Under the pieces are notes generated by a model, which had not been told where the DNA came from, made no database searches, and was given only the letters and a program-made list of their open reading frames with translations. The position numbers and the translations under genes are program-made. DNA of 64,000 nucleotides from assembly GCF_037974355.1 (NCBI RefSeq), contig NZ_CP150235.1, forward strand, positions 5,642,001 to 5,706,000, given 5' to 3'. Origin of the DNA: Paenibacillus sp. FSL R5-0517. Its GTDB lineage: Bacteria; Bacillota; Bacilli; Paenibacillales; Paenibacillaceae. Of the stretch, positions 9,909 through 18,262 are shown piece after piece. Each line of letters opens with the position of its first letter. The first letter of the stretch is position 1.

Positions 9909-10135
9909 TATATCAGTTAAACTAAAGATAATTCACACGAACACTACGATAACAGAACAACCATCCAATCGCTGTTATCCCCTGATTTTTTGATTCCCTT
10001 TTTTAAAAGGGAAAATCCGGTGATAGCGTATGCTTCCGATGCAGCTTTCTTTCAGAAAGCTTTTAGGCGAACGCTTCGCTTCTACAGCTCATTGCTGTCT
10101 CCGTTAACATGTAAATTTCCAGTTTCATTTTATAT
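9909..10135 (+). repeat. Large hairpin repeat, copy A
   Basis: About 227 bp with inverted ends (TTAAACTAA near the left end, AGTTTCATTTTATATA at the right). It contains the conserved core ATCGCTGTTATCCCC, an internal inverted repeat (GATTTTTTGATTCCC with GGGAAAATC) and a GCGAACGCTTCGC hairpin. It shares with copy D an extra 40-bp block (GCGTATGCTTCCGATGCAGC and following) that copies B, C and E lack. It lies between uvrC and trxA. Confidence 0.85.
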
Positions 10136-10180
10136 AAATAGTATACTTTATATTGTCCTATATAAAGGTATTCGACGCAA

Positions 10181-10213
10181 AACGCCCCCGGTATGTAAAC
10201 CGGAGGCGTATGT
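10181..10213 (-). terminator. Intrinsic terminator of trxA
   Basis: On the minus strand, just past the trxA stop, ACGCC-CCGGT pairs with ACCGG-GGCGT around a 6-nt loop and is followed by TTTTGC. Confidence 0.75.
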
Positions 10214-10226
10214 TTAAGCCTGTAAC

Positions 10227-10544
10227 TTATTGGTGTTTTTCAATAATTCCTTTGAGCGCATCTTTCGAGTTCAGACCAACCACTTTATCTACCGGTTGAC
10301 CATCTTTGAAGAAAATCAACGTTGGAATGCTCATTACGCCAAAGCGGGAAGCAGATTCCGGATTTTCATCCACGTTAACTTTAGCAATTTTCACTGCATC
10401 GCCAACTTCTGTGGACAGCTCTTCCAGGATTGGAGCGAGCATTTTACAAGGACCACACCAAGGCGCCCAGAAATCAACAAGAACCGTTCCTTCGCCTTCT
10501 ACTTCAGCGTTGAAGGATTGATCGGATACGTTAACAATAGCCAT
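10227..10544 (-). CDS. trxA: Thioredoxin
   Basis: Cytosolic protein-disulfide reductase of 105 residues, the normal thioredoxin length. The active site is WAPWCGPCKM (Cys pair at about residues 29 and 32), and the conserved cis-proline segment is SIPTLIFFK. AAGGAGGACAATTTC directly precedes the ATG. It is monocistronic, with a promoter upstream at 10611-10640 and a terminator downstream at 10181-10213. Confidence 0.97.
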   Translation of the reverse strand: MAIVNVSDQSFNAEVEGEGTVLVDFWAPWCGPCKMLAPILEELSTEVGDAVKIAKVNVDENPESASRFGVMSIPTLIFFKDGQPVDKVVGLNSKDALKGIIEKHQ

Positions 10545-10610
10545 GAAATTGTCCTCCTTATATATACTTACGGTTTTATTTTAACCTGTAACGTCGTGAA
10601 CGACACTTCC

Positions 10611-10640
10611 AGTATAACACAGGTACATTAAACTTGTGAA
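10611..10640 (-). promoter_or_regulatory. Probable sigma-A promoter of trxA
   Basis: Read on the minus strand: TTCACA (10640-10635), an 18-bp spacer and TATACT (10616-10611), followed by about 65 bp of leader to the trxA ATG. Confidence 0.55.
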
Positions 10641-10714
10641 TTGAACGCTGCAATGTTCATCTTCCCAACATCAAATCTTCACAATTACAGGATGTAGCAT
10701 ACCACTGCAAAATC

Positions 10715-10744
10715 TTTACAAACGCTTTCTTTTCCAAGTATACT
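10715..10744 (+). promoter_or_regulatory. Sigma-A promoter of the 51-residue membrane protein gene
   Basis: TTTACA (10715-10720), an 18-bp spacer and TATACT (10739-10744). The spacer begins AACGCTTTCT, so the sequence from the -35 box onwards partly resembles a CcpA cre site (12 of 14 positions). Confidence 0.6.
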
Positions 10745-10808
10745 AAAATTACTCCGGGTTTGCAGCCGCTTCAGGCCAAGCTGTCATTCCCCATAAGGAG
10801 GCAATAAC

Positions 10809-10964
10809 ATGGATGCAAATGTGCGGATCAGCGACCCGCGTGAACATGTGAACGAGGAACCCCGCAACGATCTATTTGATCTGATCGCGGGTGTTGCCGG
10901 CATGGCCGGCCTGATGACAGTGATCTTTTTCGGTATGGTCATCTTCAAATTCCTCACCGAATAG
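10809..10964 (+). CDS. Small single-pass membrane protein, 51 residues
   Basis: A complete short gene: perfect ribosome binding site AAGGAGGCAATAAC, ATG at 10809, TAG at 10962-10964, a promoter about 65 bp upstream and a terminator directly downstream. The first 22 residues are polar and acidic (MDANVRISDPREHVNEEPRN). The rest forms one hydrophobic helix (LIAGVAGMAGLMTVIFFGMV) followed by a short charged tail. I do not recognise a family. The complete transcription unit argues that it is real. Confidence 0.8.
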   Translation: MDANVRISDPREHVNEEPRNDLFDLIAGVAGMAGLMTVIFFGMVIFKFLTE

Positions 10965-10990
10965 GTTGCTCAGGCTCACGCAGGACCAGA

Positions 10991-11031
10991 AAAGCCCGGT
11001 TTTCGCACAATGCGAAAGCCAGGCTTTTTTT
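10991..11031. terminator. Bidirectional terminator between the small ORF and dnaI
   Basis: AGCCCGGTTTTCGCA pairs with TGCGAAAGCCAGGCT around a CAA loop. T7 follows on the plus strand, and the preceding A-run gives a T-tract on the minus strand, serving both converging genes. Confidence 0.85.
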
Positions 11032-11088
11032 GGGACTACTTATAATGTAAAAAGTACATTTTACCGATCAGACCAAAAGAATTACCGG

Positions 11089-12039
11089 TTAACGTTTGCC
11101 GCGCTGATTCTCACCCCGAACGGAGATGACATCCACGAATGGACGAATCCGGTCCATGAGACGCTGGCCTTTATTCATTTCCTCGCCGTCCCGATTGGTG
11201 AAGCTAAGATGTTTTTCAAGCCCATCCAGATTGTAATTGGACGTATAGAACGTTGGTTTGCGATTCATCCGATAGTTCAGAATAGACCCCATCACATGAT
11301 CCCGAACCCAAGGGTTCAGATTCTCTGCCCCGATATCATCAAAGATGAGCAGATCACAACTTTTCAGAACATCCGTCATTTCCTTCAGCTTCTGCCCTTC
11401 ACTGATCATGGATTTCAGATCCTCCACAAAGTCAGGCATGTAAATAATGACACCCGTGTGGCCTGCCACCGCCAGTTCATGCAGCAGATAACACATCAAA
11501 AACGTCTTGCCTGTCCCGAATGTCCCTTCCAGGAACAGTCCTTGCGGAGATAATCCGTTCTCCTTGGTCTCCCTAATATAACGAAGCACCTGATTCACTG
11601 CCGGAGCACGCATCCGATCCTTGCCCATGATCTCCACGTCGTTATATCCAGCACTTAGCGCACGCTCATCCACATAGAAACTGCGAATGCGTTGCTTAAT
11701 GATATGTTCATTTTGCCGGGCGACATGTTTGGAACAAGGTGCTTTTATATCTATAATTTCGGGTTTACCGTTAAAATGTTCTACTTCCAGTTTGCAAAAG
11801 TGGCCCTGAAAATCGTTAGGACAGTTGTCGAGTCCCGGACAATTCGCACAGTTCTTTGAGTCTTTGGCGTACTGAAACAGCTTGCTCAGATCGGTCATGA
11901 GCTGTGCATCTTGCAGTTCAGGATGACCTGCACGGAATTCGCGTACGTACGGATTTTCCATCAATTCCGCCGCAATCCGCCGCGATTGCTCACGAAAGGC
12001 AGGGTTCAGCTGCTGAAGCAGTCCTCCCAAGGATTCCAT
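11089..12039 (-). CDS. dnaI: Primosomal protein DnaI (helicase loader)
   Basis: AAA+ ATPase that loads the replicative helicase. The product is 316 residues: an N-terminal helicase-binding domain with a zinc cluster (CANCPGLDNCPN, then C at FCKLE), and a C-terminal AAA+ domain with Walker A LEGTFGTGKTF, Walker B LLIFDDIGAE and a sensor segment YTSNYNL. The frame is open to 12132, but the ATG at 12039 has AAGGGGGC about 8 bp upstream and fits known DnaI starts. In Bacillus dnaI follows dnaB directly. Here dnaB is 31 kb away on the same strand (43157-44692), with accessory genes between. Confidence 0.95.
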   Translation of the reverse strand: MESLGGLLQQLNPAFREQSRRIAAELMENPYVREFRAGHPELQDAQLMTDLSKLFQYAKDSKNCANCPGLDNCPNDFQGHFCKLEVEHFNGKPEIIDIKAPCSKHVARQNEHIIKQRIRSFYVDERALSAGYNDVEIMGKDRMRAPAVNQVLRYIRETKENGLSPQGLFLEGTFGTGKTFLMCYLLHELAVAGHTGVIIYMPDFVEDLKSMISEGQKLKEMTDVLKSCDLLIFDDIGAENLNPWVRDHVMGSILNYRMNRKPTFYTSNYNLDGLEKHLSFTNRDGEEMNKGQRLMDRIRPFVDVISVRGENQRGKR

Positions 12040-12257
12040 GGCTTCAAGCCCCCTTAATGTTTCAATATAGAATAAACAATTGAAGTGCTCCCTAGCCATG
12101 TTGATGGCATAGAAACTTTCGATCGTTTGCAATTCTACTGTTCATTCTATAGAAAAACAACCAATAACTCAACAGATACATCTGGTAAATAGCGTACCCC
12201 TTCCACCACCATACGTAATACCTGATTCATCGCATACTAGTAGTCCTGTACCTTTTA

Positions 12258-12288
12258 GTGCATGTCCAAAAATCTGTTTTTCAACCTC
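12258..12288 (+). repeat. Small mobile-like repeat, degenerate copy 3
   Basis: GTGCATGTCCAAAAA at the left and TTTTTCAACCTC at the right match the ends of the elements at 5948-6019 and 45562-45610, with nearly all the middle lost. The flanks TTTTA and GTTTA agree at four of five bases. It abuts the stop codon of the GH38 gene, at the left edge of the carbohydrate locus. Confidence 0.45.
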
Positions 12289-12290
12289 GT

Positions 12291-15086
12291 TTAGCGGCGC
12301 AAGCCGACAGTGATGATCTCACATGAATCAGCCTGTATGTTCCATTCCTTACTGGCAAATGATAATGTTGATGCCTCTTCTATGCTGTGGGTATGGAGCC
12401 TTTCGCCCTCTTCTTCCAATATGTTGCTCTTATACGCCAATTCGAATGGTTGCGGATTTGCTTGCGATGCAGCAAGCTTCAAGTTAACGGACTCGGTGGT
12501 CATATTGTACCAACGGAGCATCACATCACCGGAGTCTTCATTCACCTTGAGTGAGGAAAAAGCCAAGCCGTCTCCTTGCCATGCCAATGGTGTGCTGCTA
12601 GGTGTCAGATAACCCGGATGTACTTCCGTCTGTGCCAATGTCCATGGAACTTGGAACTGGTAGGCCTCCTTATATGCACCTGACGCTGCACCATTGCCAT
12701 CGTGAGGAATAACCTCGATCTGAAATGTATGTTCACCAAGGCATTGTGCTTCCGGTGTCGGGAACAATCCCCAGTCTCCAAGTTCGCCCACAGCACGAAG
12801 CAACGTAACGGCGATGGTGTTTCGTCCATCCTGAAGAACTTCATATTCGTTCAGACCCAGATTGGCTACGACCAATCCCGCATCTTTTTCACTCACATCC
12901 ACAAAACTCTGTTGATGTTGTGTATTGCTTGGATTTTGCCACTCCGGTGCAGGTGTGTTATCACGTGTCGCAATTTCAAACATGGAGTCCACATGATGAA
13001 CAGCAGATACAAGATCTGTTGGGAAGAGTGCGCGCACCCGATGATCCTTCGCCTGATTGTTGAAGGTGGTTTCCATTTGCACTCCTTTTCCACTACGGCT
13101 TAATGATATAACCGTACGGATCTGGAGGGGAATCATTTTAGTTGAACGCTGGGCTTTGCGATGTGGATAATAAATCAGTTCTCTCTGTTCCTTGTCCAGC
13201 GTTTCATCCGCTGACTCCGGTATTTCCCAATGATGAATCACTTCGAACGAGGCCGAGTAGGAAGTATCCTCAAGAACCCGAATCTCTGCTTGAAGGTCGC
13301 GTGTTGTTCGCGCCACTTCGTTCTCTGGCTGCTTGAACATGTATTCATTACCGATATCGCCCACATTTTCGTACACGCCAAGGTCTTTGTAGGTCCGGCC
13401 TGTCCGTTTATCCGTGAGGGTGAATGAACCATTGTTCGCTATCGTGACGATCATATGTTGATTTTCCACGCCACGTTCCCCACGCAACAAGGTAGTCGTT
13501 TGTGATGGAATACCACTCGTTGCGGCATCCGTAAAGTTGACCAATGCATAGGTCTTCAGACCAAATGCAGCTACATTCTCTGTTTCAAAACGAAGACGAA
13601 CACGCCGACAGCTATACGGCTGGCGGAAGCGATCATCCGGCAGATCATAGCCGAATTGCAGACCCAGATCCTCCACCGTACATGGAATCTGCGTACCCTC
13701 TTCATCTACCAGGATACGATCTGACAGGTCAACAGCTTTCATCTGCACCGCCATCTCTTCCAGCGTGTATCCTTCCCGGAAATATAACCGAGCCGCATCC
13801 AGTTCCATCTGAACCACACCGCTACGTTCCCAGCCCGTTGTATTAAATACCACAACAGGTCGAGCACTTTCGCCATAGCGTGCAAAGATGGAGGTATCCA
13901 CGGCTGTGGCAATCTGATTGGTGCTGTCCTCAATTAATGCTTCTGCCACATGGCGGCTCTTATCAAATCGCGTCACCATCTCGCGATGCACCTCATCCAC
14001 ACTGCATCCACAGATGCTGTCATGCGGGTGATTCTGCATAAGCGTTTTCCAGGCATATGTCAGCTGATCATGTGGATAGGCATGCCCAAGCAGATAGGCA
14101 TAGGATGCCAGGGGTTCAGCCACCTTTTCCAGCATGGTCTGGCCCAGCTGGTTCATCTGTTTCAGATACACACGAGCCGAGGCAGTGTTCACTAGAGTTC
14201 CCCAGCCATCGGTACGTTGGCTGCGCAGTTCACCTTTGACCGTGGACAGCTCATGTTCAGCCGATGCTCTCAGGGCAGTCAGATAATCTGGAAAGTTCGA
14301 GTGAATGAACTCGATATCGGGATATAATTGCTCAGCCATACGAATCGCTTCCGGCAGGTCTCGCTGAATCGGCTGGTGATCACATCCGTTCATGTATAAC
14401 AACTCATTCGTGGATGCATATTTCTCCGCGTCGGCAAGCTTGGTTTCCCAGAACTTTCGGGCCGAAGCCTCGTCTACCGGAACTTCATTCCCGTTGGAGT
14501 ACCAGTTGGCGAATAATACGCCGAGTACTTTCGATCCGTCTGGCCCTTCCCACATCAGCTCCGAGAAGCTTGATTCATATCCGGCATCCGATACCGTATT
14601 ATTGAAGCCCGTAGGCTTCACACCCCGGCCAAAGAACACATTATCAATGCCGGATTGCTGCATCAGCTGCGGAGTCTGTCCGACCAATCCGAATGTATCG
14701 GGAAAATAACCAATTTTCGAAGGGGTACCATAACGCTTGGCGTCCTTATGTCCAACCTGCATGTTGCGTACATTGGCTTCTCCACTCGTCAGAAAGGCAT
14801 CCTGTAGAATGTACCATGGTCCAATCACAATCCGGCCATTGCGGATATGCTTCTCCAGTCTTTCCTTCTGCTCCGGGCGAACCTGAAGATAATCTTCGAT
14901 GATAATCGTTTGTCCATCCAAATAAAAGCTTTTATAGTCTGATCCTTCATCCAGCTGATCCAACAGTGAATCGACGAGCTGAACGAGCCGCATATGATGC
15001 TTCTCATACGGCAAGTACCATTCCCGATCCCAGTGGGTATGCGAAATAATGTGCGCTCTCTTCGACTTGTTTGTCCGGTTGATCAT
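12291..15086 (-). CDS. GH38 alpha-mannosidase (first of two)
   Basis: Cytoplasmic (no signal peptide) zinc-dependent exo-alpha-mannosidase, 931 residues. The N-terminus has the GH38 signature HTHWDREWYLPYE, in which His18 and Asp20 are expected zinc ligands. The catalytic nucleophile is expected to be Asp130 in YFPDTFG, and QNHPHDSICGCSVDE (about residues 350-365) supplies further metal and substrate ligands. Middle and C-terminal beta domains follow. Overall it resembles MngB-type enzymes. The ATG at 15086 overlaps the upstream stop by 4 bp (ATGA), with AGAGGTGG upstream, so it is translationally coupled as the last gene of the operon. It probably trims alpha-linked mannose from imported N-glycan fragments. 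Confidence 0.93.
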   Translation of the reverse strand: MINRTNKSKRAHIISHTHWDREWYLPYEKHHMRLVQLVDSLLDQLDEGSDYKSFYLDGQTIIIEDYLQVRPEQKERLEKHIRNGRIVIGPWYILQDAFLTSGEANVRNMQVGHKDAKRYGTPSKIGYFPDTFGLVGQTPQLMQQSGIDNVFFGRGVKPTGFNNTVSDAGYESSFSELMWEGPDGSKVLGVLFANWYSNGNEVPVDEASARKFWETKLADAEKYASTNELLYMNGCDHQPIQRDLPEAIRMAEQLYPDIEFIHSNFPDYLTALRASAEHELSTVKGELRSQRTDGWGTLVNTASARVYLKQMNQLGQTMLEKVAEPLASYAYLLGHAYPHDQLTYAWKTLMQNHPHDSICGCSVDEVHREMVTRFDKSRHVAEALIEDSTNQIATAVDTSIFARYGESARPVVVFNTTGWERSGVVQMELDAARLYFREGYTLEEMAVQMKAVDLSDRILVDEEGTQIPCTVEDLGLQFGYDLPDDRFRQPYSCRRVRLRFETENVAAFGLKTYALVNFTDAATSGIPSQTTTLLRGERGVENQHMIVTIANNGSFTLTDKRTGRTYKDLGVYENVGDIGNEYMFKQPENEVARTTRDLQAEIRVLEDTSYSASFEVIHHWEIPESADETLDKEQRELIYYPHRKAQRSTKMIPLQIRTVISLSRSGKGVQMETTFNNQAKDHRVRALFPTDLVSAVHHVDSMFEIATRDNTPAPEWQNPSNTQHQQSFVDVSEKDAGLVVANLGLNEYEVLQDGRNTIAVTLLRAVGELGDWGLFPTPEAQCLGEHTFQIEVIPHDGNGAASGAYKEAYQFQVPWTLAQTEVHPGYLTPSSTPLAWQGDGLAFSSLKVNEDSGDVMLRWYNMTTESVNLKLAASQANPQPFELAYKSNILEEEGERLHTHSIEEASTLSFASKEWNIQADSCEIITVGLRR

Positions 15087-18000
15087 CGTGTTACGCCACC
15101 TCTTTCCTCATGTTGTACAATCTCAACCTCATCCGGGCGATATACGGCCTTCAGCTCTCCGGCAGCATCTGTGGCAAACAGCACCGAACGATTTTTCTCC
15201 AATTGGAACGCATACGATACACCCGTACGTTGATCTCTCACATGAACTTCATGGTTCAAGGCAAACTCCGATACGAATACATACAGATTTCCTTTTGGAA
15301 AACTCAACTTCCGGCCGTAGATTCCAGCGATATCCCCACCGGATATCCATTCCAGCTCCTGTTCGACGCCCGAAATCTCAGTGGCATAACGATACAATTC
15401 AGCAAGTGGTTCATCCCGTCCGTTTAACTCGAGCGGCAGTGGGGTCCAGATCAATTTTCCTTTACCCAAAGGCAAAACAGTTACTTCATCTGGTGTACCC
15501 TTATCCCCATGAAGTAAAGTCTCCTTCGCCACCTCGGCGATCCGACGTCGTCCATAGGTCACCCGGTGATTCACGCCATTAATATTCAGCAGCTCTTCCC
15601 GCTGCACGTTACCCAGACTGCGTTGGCCGACGATATGATCTGCCCGGTCACTTGTTTTCCAGTACGCATCCAATCCCAGCGGCCCTGTAATGAGCAGGCT
15701 CGTGCCTTCCTTCTCTGCAAACGTGAGCAATTGATGCAGTGCGTCGCTGTCCATATTATGCGGACTCGGCACGATAACCAGCTTCGGTGGCTCCTGCTCC
15801 AACGCTTCCAGATGATATTCGGATAACGCACGGAATGGCAGTTTCAGATCATAGGACATCACGCGAGTCAGTTTTGTTGTGGCATCATAGGCTAGAGCAC
15901 GATTGGAAAAGTCATTGGAATACGGGAACACCACGGCAATATCCTCCAACTCGCGGTCTTCAAAGAGATCACGAATGCCATGCATGAATCGGCCAAAATC
16001 ATAAGACACATCCGCCTCTGGCTTCTCCGTGCCATCTGCACGCAGCGCTCCGATATGAGACTCATTGGCATTATCCATATAGAAGTTCGTGTTCCAGATC
16101 CATTGCACTGCTCCTGCGCCACCTGTCGAGAAAGCATAGGCGTACTTGCGTTCGAGAATGCCGCGCAGCTCTTCTTCCGTACGTTTGGCTCGTCCATCCG
16201 GGGTTTCCACATACATGATGCCCGTCTCCTGAATGAGATTGGGCTTATGTGGCGTTTTGGCGAAAATACCGTCCCAGATCAGATCATCGTTTAACCACCA
16301 GGAATGCACCGTAGTATAATCCACTTCACGTTCATAGAAGAACGGCGAAGGGCGCTGCGCACCAAGGGCTTCATCCTGCCCCACGGTGACCAGATGATCG
16401 GGAACCAGATCCTTGATCGTACCTACAAGCTCTCTTGCCCAAACATTGTGCATCTCCATAGAAAAGAGACAATAATCGAGCCAGCGTGTTCCTTTTTTGG
16501 CCTTGTGCATATCCTGTACATCAAAATTAATCTCTTCTGCCTCCGGAATGGCCGCTGCTGCAAAATTGGGAAGCTGCTTCGGTGACATGTTCCATGCTTC
16601 CTGCAATGCTTCAATCGTCTGATGCCGCTGCTGAAGCCACTCTACAAAAGCCTGCTGTTCATACGCATCCCTCGTGGAGCGTGGGCCAGCCGAAAAAATC
16701 TGTACTGGATCAAACATCGATGGCTCATTAATCAGATCCCAGTCCACATGCGTTGTATGCGTGTGACGACTAACGATGCTGCGGATGAAACGTTTCTGTG
16801 CTTCGACACTTTGCTGGTCCAAATACGGATTCGTCCCTTCCCATGTCTCCGGTGTAAAGGAGAAGAAGGTAAACGTGACCTGCAAACCATGCCGCTTCGC
16901 TGTTAACAGGAAAGCATCAATGGCACGCAGCACGTCCTCAGCCATGTGACCGTCCACCTGCATCATATTGCGATAAGCGGTCCAGATTCCCGTCCGAATC
17001 CAGTTGATCCCGGCTTTCGCCATCTGTGCCATGTCGCGATCCCAGACATCCGCGTTCGGCAGAAACAGAAATTTCCGTGCCACATCCGAGGTCATGTAGG
17101 TCATACCCACAACAGGGAGAGGTCGTCCATCTTTCACAAAATAATCTCTGCTGCGGGTGATTACTTCCCCTTCTGCCAGCAATGCGGCATCCTGTCCCCA
17201 GAAGCCTTGCCGAAGGATTCGAACTTCCCCATCAGGTGCCTGTGCACGGCTCACAATCCGATACAATCCACTTTCAATGGAAACCGGGAGAAGTATGCGT
17301 TCGAAACGCTGTTCACCGGAAAGTTCCATCTCCAGTCGATGGCTCCATACCTTTTCTGCCATGCCATTAGCGCGATTCTCATGCTCCACTGTTATGTCGA
17401 ATGTCCACAGCTCAGACGCTGTACATCTGTTGCCTGCTCGCTGTAAAATCTGACCTTGAAGTGTGAGAACTGCCCGCTCATCTGGCTCATACGAAGCATA
17501 ATTCGTTTTCAGGGTTAGCTCGGTGACACCTTGCGCACAGAATTGTGCCCACTTCACCATCTCGCCTGCGCCATCCTGCTCCCAGAATGAAGGAGTCAAC
17601 GGCAGATGTACAAACATCCAGCGCGAACCAACGAAAGTCCCCCGGGAATTTTCCCATAGGACGATTGGAGCAGCAATGCTTCGATCATCCTTGTTGATCC
17701 CGCGAAGCAAAGAGTGAATCTGTGTACTCATCGTGCCTGCTGAACCCATCTGGTGTGGCAAATCACTGTTTTTGGTCGTATGCGGAACCAGATTCCATGT
17801 ATCTGAAATCTCGAAAAGTCCTTCTTTTCCGGCCAGAAGCGGGATCTGTTCAGATGAAGTGAACGATTGCACACCGTCAGCAGATACGTTTAACGCCTCA
17901 TGAATATAGAGCTCCTGGTGATAGGCGGTCTGCTCGGACTCTACAACCCATGCCCCATTCTCATATCGAACCGGGCGTTTAAATGGTGCGCCCCCCACAC

Positions 18001-18262
18001 TGATCAAGCTTCCACCCTGATGCAGATAAGCTGCAATCTCCGTCCAGGCGGACTTGGGGAAATAGGGTGCATGCAGATTGATAAAACATCCTTCACCAGC
18101 CGTCGCTTTCAACGCCTCTGCAAGTTCATCAGCGTTCACAACACTAATCTCTTTGACTGCTTCCCACGTATTCAGAGCCTGTTCAGTTGGAAAAGCCCCA
18201 TCCACTGGAAACGCAGGGTCAGCGAAGATAATCAGCTTTTGATCCTTAGGTTGGATACTCAT
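15083..18262 (-). CDS. Clan GH-A glycoside hydrolase, GH42/GH5-like
   Basis: Large cytoplasmic enzyme, 1059 residues. After an N-terminal region of about 370 residues (partly beta-sandwich-like), a TIM barrel begins near FVKDGRPLPVVGMTY. Expected catalytic residues are the glutamates in DWDLINEPS (acid/base) and NLIQETGIMY (nucleophile). A later segment (VVFPYSNDFSNRALAY to LVIVPSPHNMD) resembles the beta-galactosidase trimerisation domain of GH42. The ATG at 18262 is chosen over 18328 because it overlaps the upstream TGA in an ATGA and has AAGGA 9 bp before it. In this locus it may cleave the Man-beta-1,4-GlcNAc core linkage or capping beta-galactose; the exact activity is inference. Confidence 0.8.
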   Translation of the reverse strand: MSIQPKDQKLIIFADPAFPVDGAFPTEQALNTWEAVKEISVVNADELAEALKATAGEGCFINLHAPYFPKSAWTEIAAYLHQGGSLISVGGAPFKRPVRYENGAWVVESEQTAYHQELYIHEALNVSADGVQSFTSSEQIPLLAGKEGLFEISDTWNLVPHTTKNSDLPHQMGSAGTMSTQIHSLLRGINKDDRSIAAPIVLWENSRGTFVGSRWMFVHLPLTPSFWEQDGAGEMVKWAQFCAQGVTELTLKTNYASYEPDERAVLTLQGQILQRAGNRCTASELWTFDITVEHENRANGMAEKVWSHRLEMELSGEQRFERILLPVSIESGLYRIVSRAQAPDGEVRILRQGFWGQDAALLAEGEVITRSRDYFVKDGRPLPVVGMTYMTSDVARKFLFLPNADVWDRDMAQMAKAGINWIRTGIWTAYRNMMQVDGHMAEDVLRAIDAFLLTAKRHGLQVTFTFFSFTPETWEGTNPYLDQQSVEAQKRFIRSIVSRHTHTTHVDWDLINEPSMFDPVQIFSAGPRSTRDAYEQQAFVEWLQQRHQTIEALQEAWNMSPKQLPNFAAAAIPEAEEINFDVQDMHKAKKGTRWLDYCLFSMEMHNVWARELVGTIKDLVPDHLVTVGQDEALGAQRPSPFFYEREVDYTTVHSWWLNDDLIWDGIFAKTPHKPNLIQETGIMYVETPDGRAKRTEEELRGILERKYAYAFSTGGAGAVQWIWNTNFYMDNANESHIGALRADGTEKPEADVSYDFGRFMHGIRDLFEDRELEDIAVVFPYSNDFSNRALAYDATTKLTRVMSYDLKLPFRALSEYHLEALEQEPPKLVIVPSPHNMDSDALHQLLTFAEKEGTSLLITGPLGLDAYWKTSDRADHIVGQRSLGNVQREELLNINGVNHRVTYGRRRIAEVAKETLLHGDKGTPDEVTVLPLGKGKLIWTPLPLELNGRDEPLAELYRYATEISGVEQELEWISGGDIAGIYGRKLSFPKGNLYVFVSEFALNHEVHVRDQRTGVSYAFQLEKNRSVLFATDAAGELKAVYRPDEVEIVQHEERGGVTR

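Noticed and set aside
9909-10135. CRISPR-like reading of the dispersed repeats
   Set aside because: Copies are 10-13 kb apart, long, and have terminal inverted repeats; there is no array of short repeats and spacers and no cas gene.
11089-12132. Longer DnaI start at 12132
   Set aside because: The extra N-terminal residues lack a ribosome binding site and do not fit the family; the ATG at 12039 has both.
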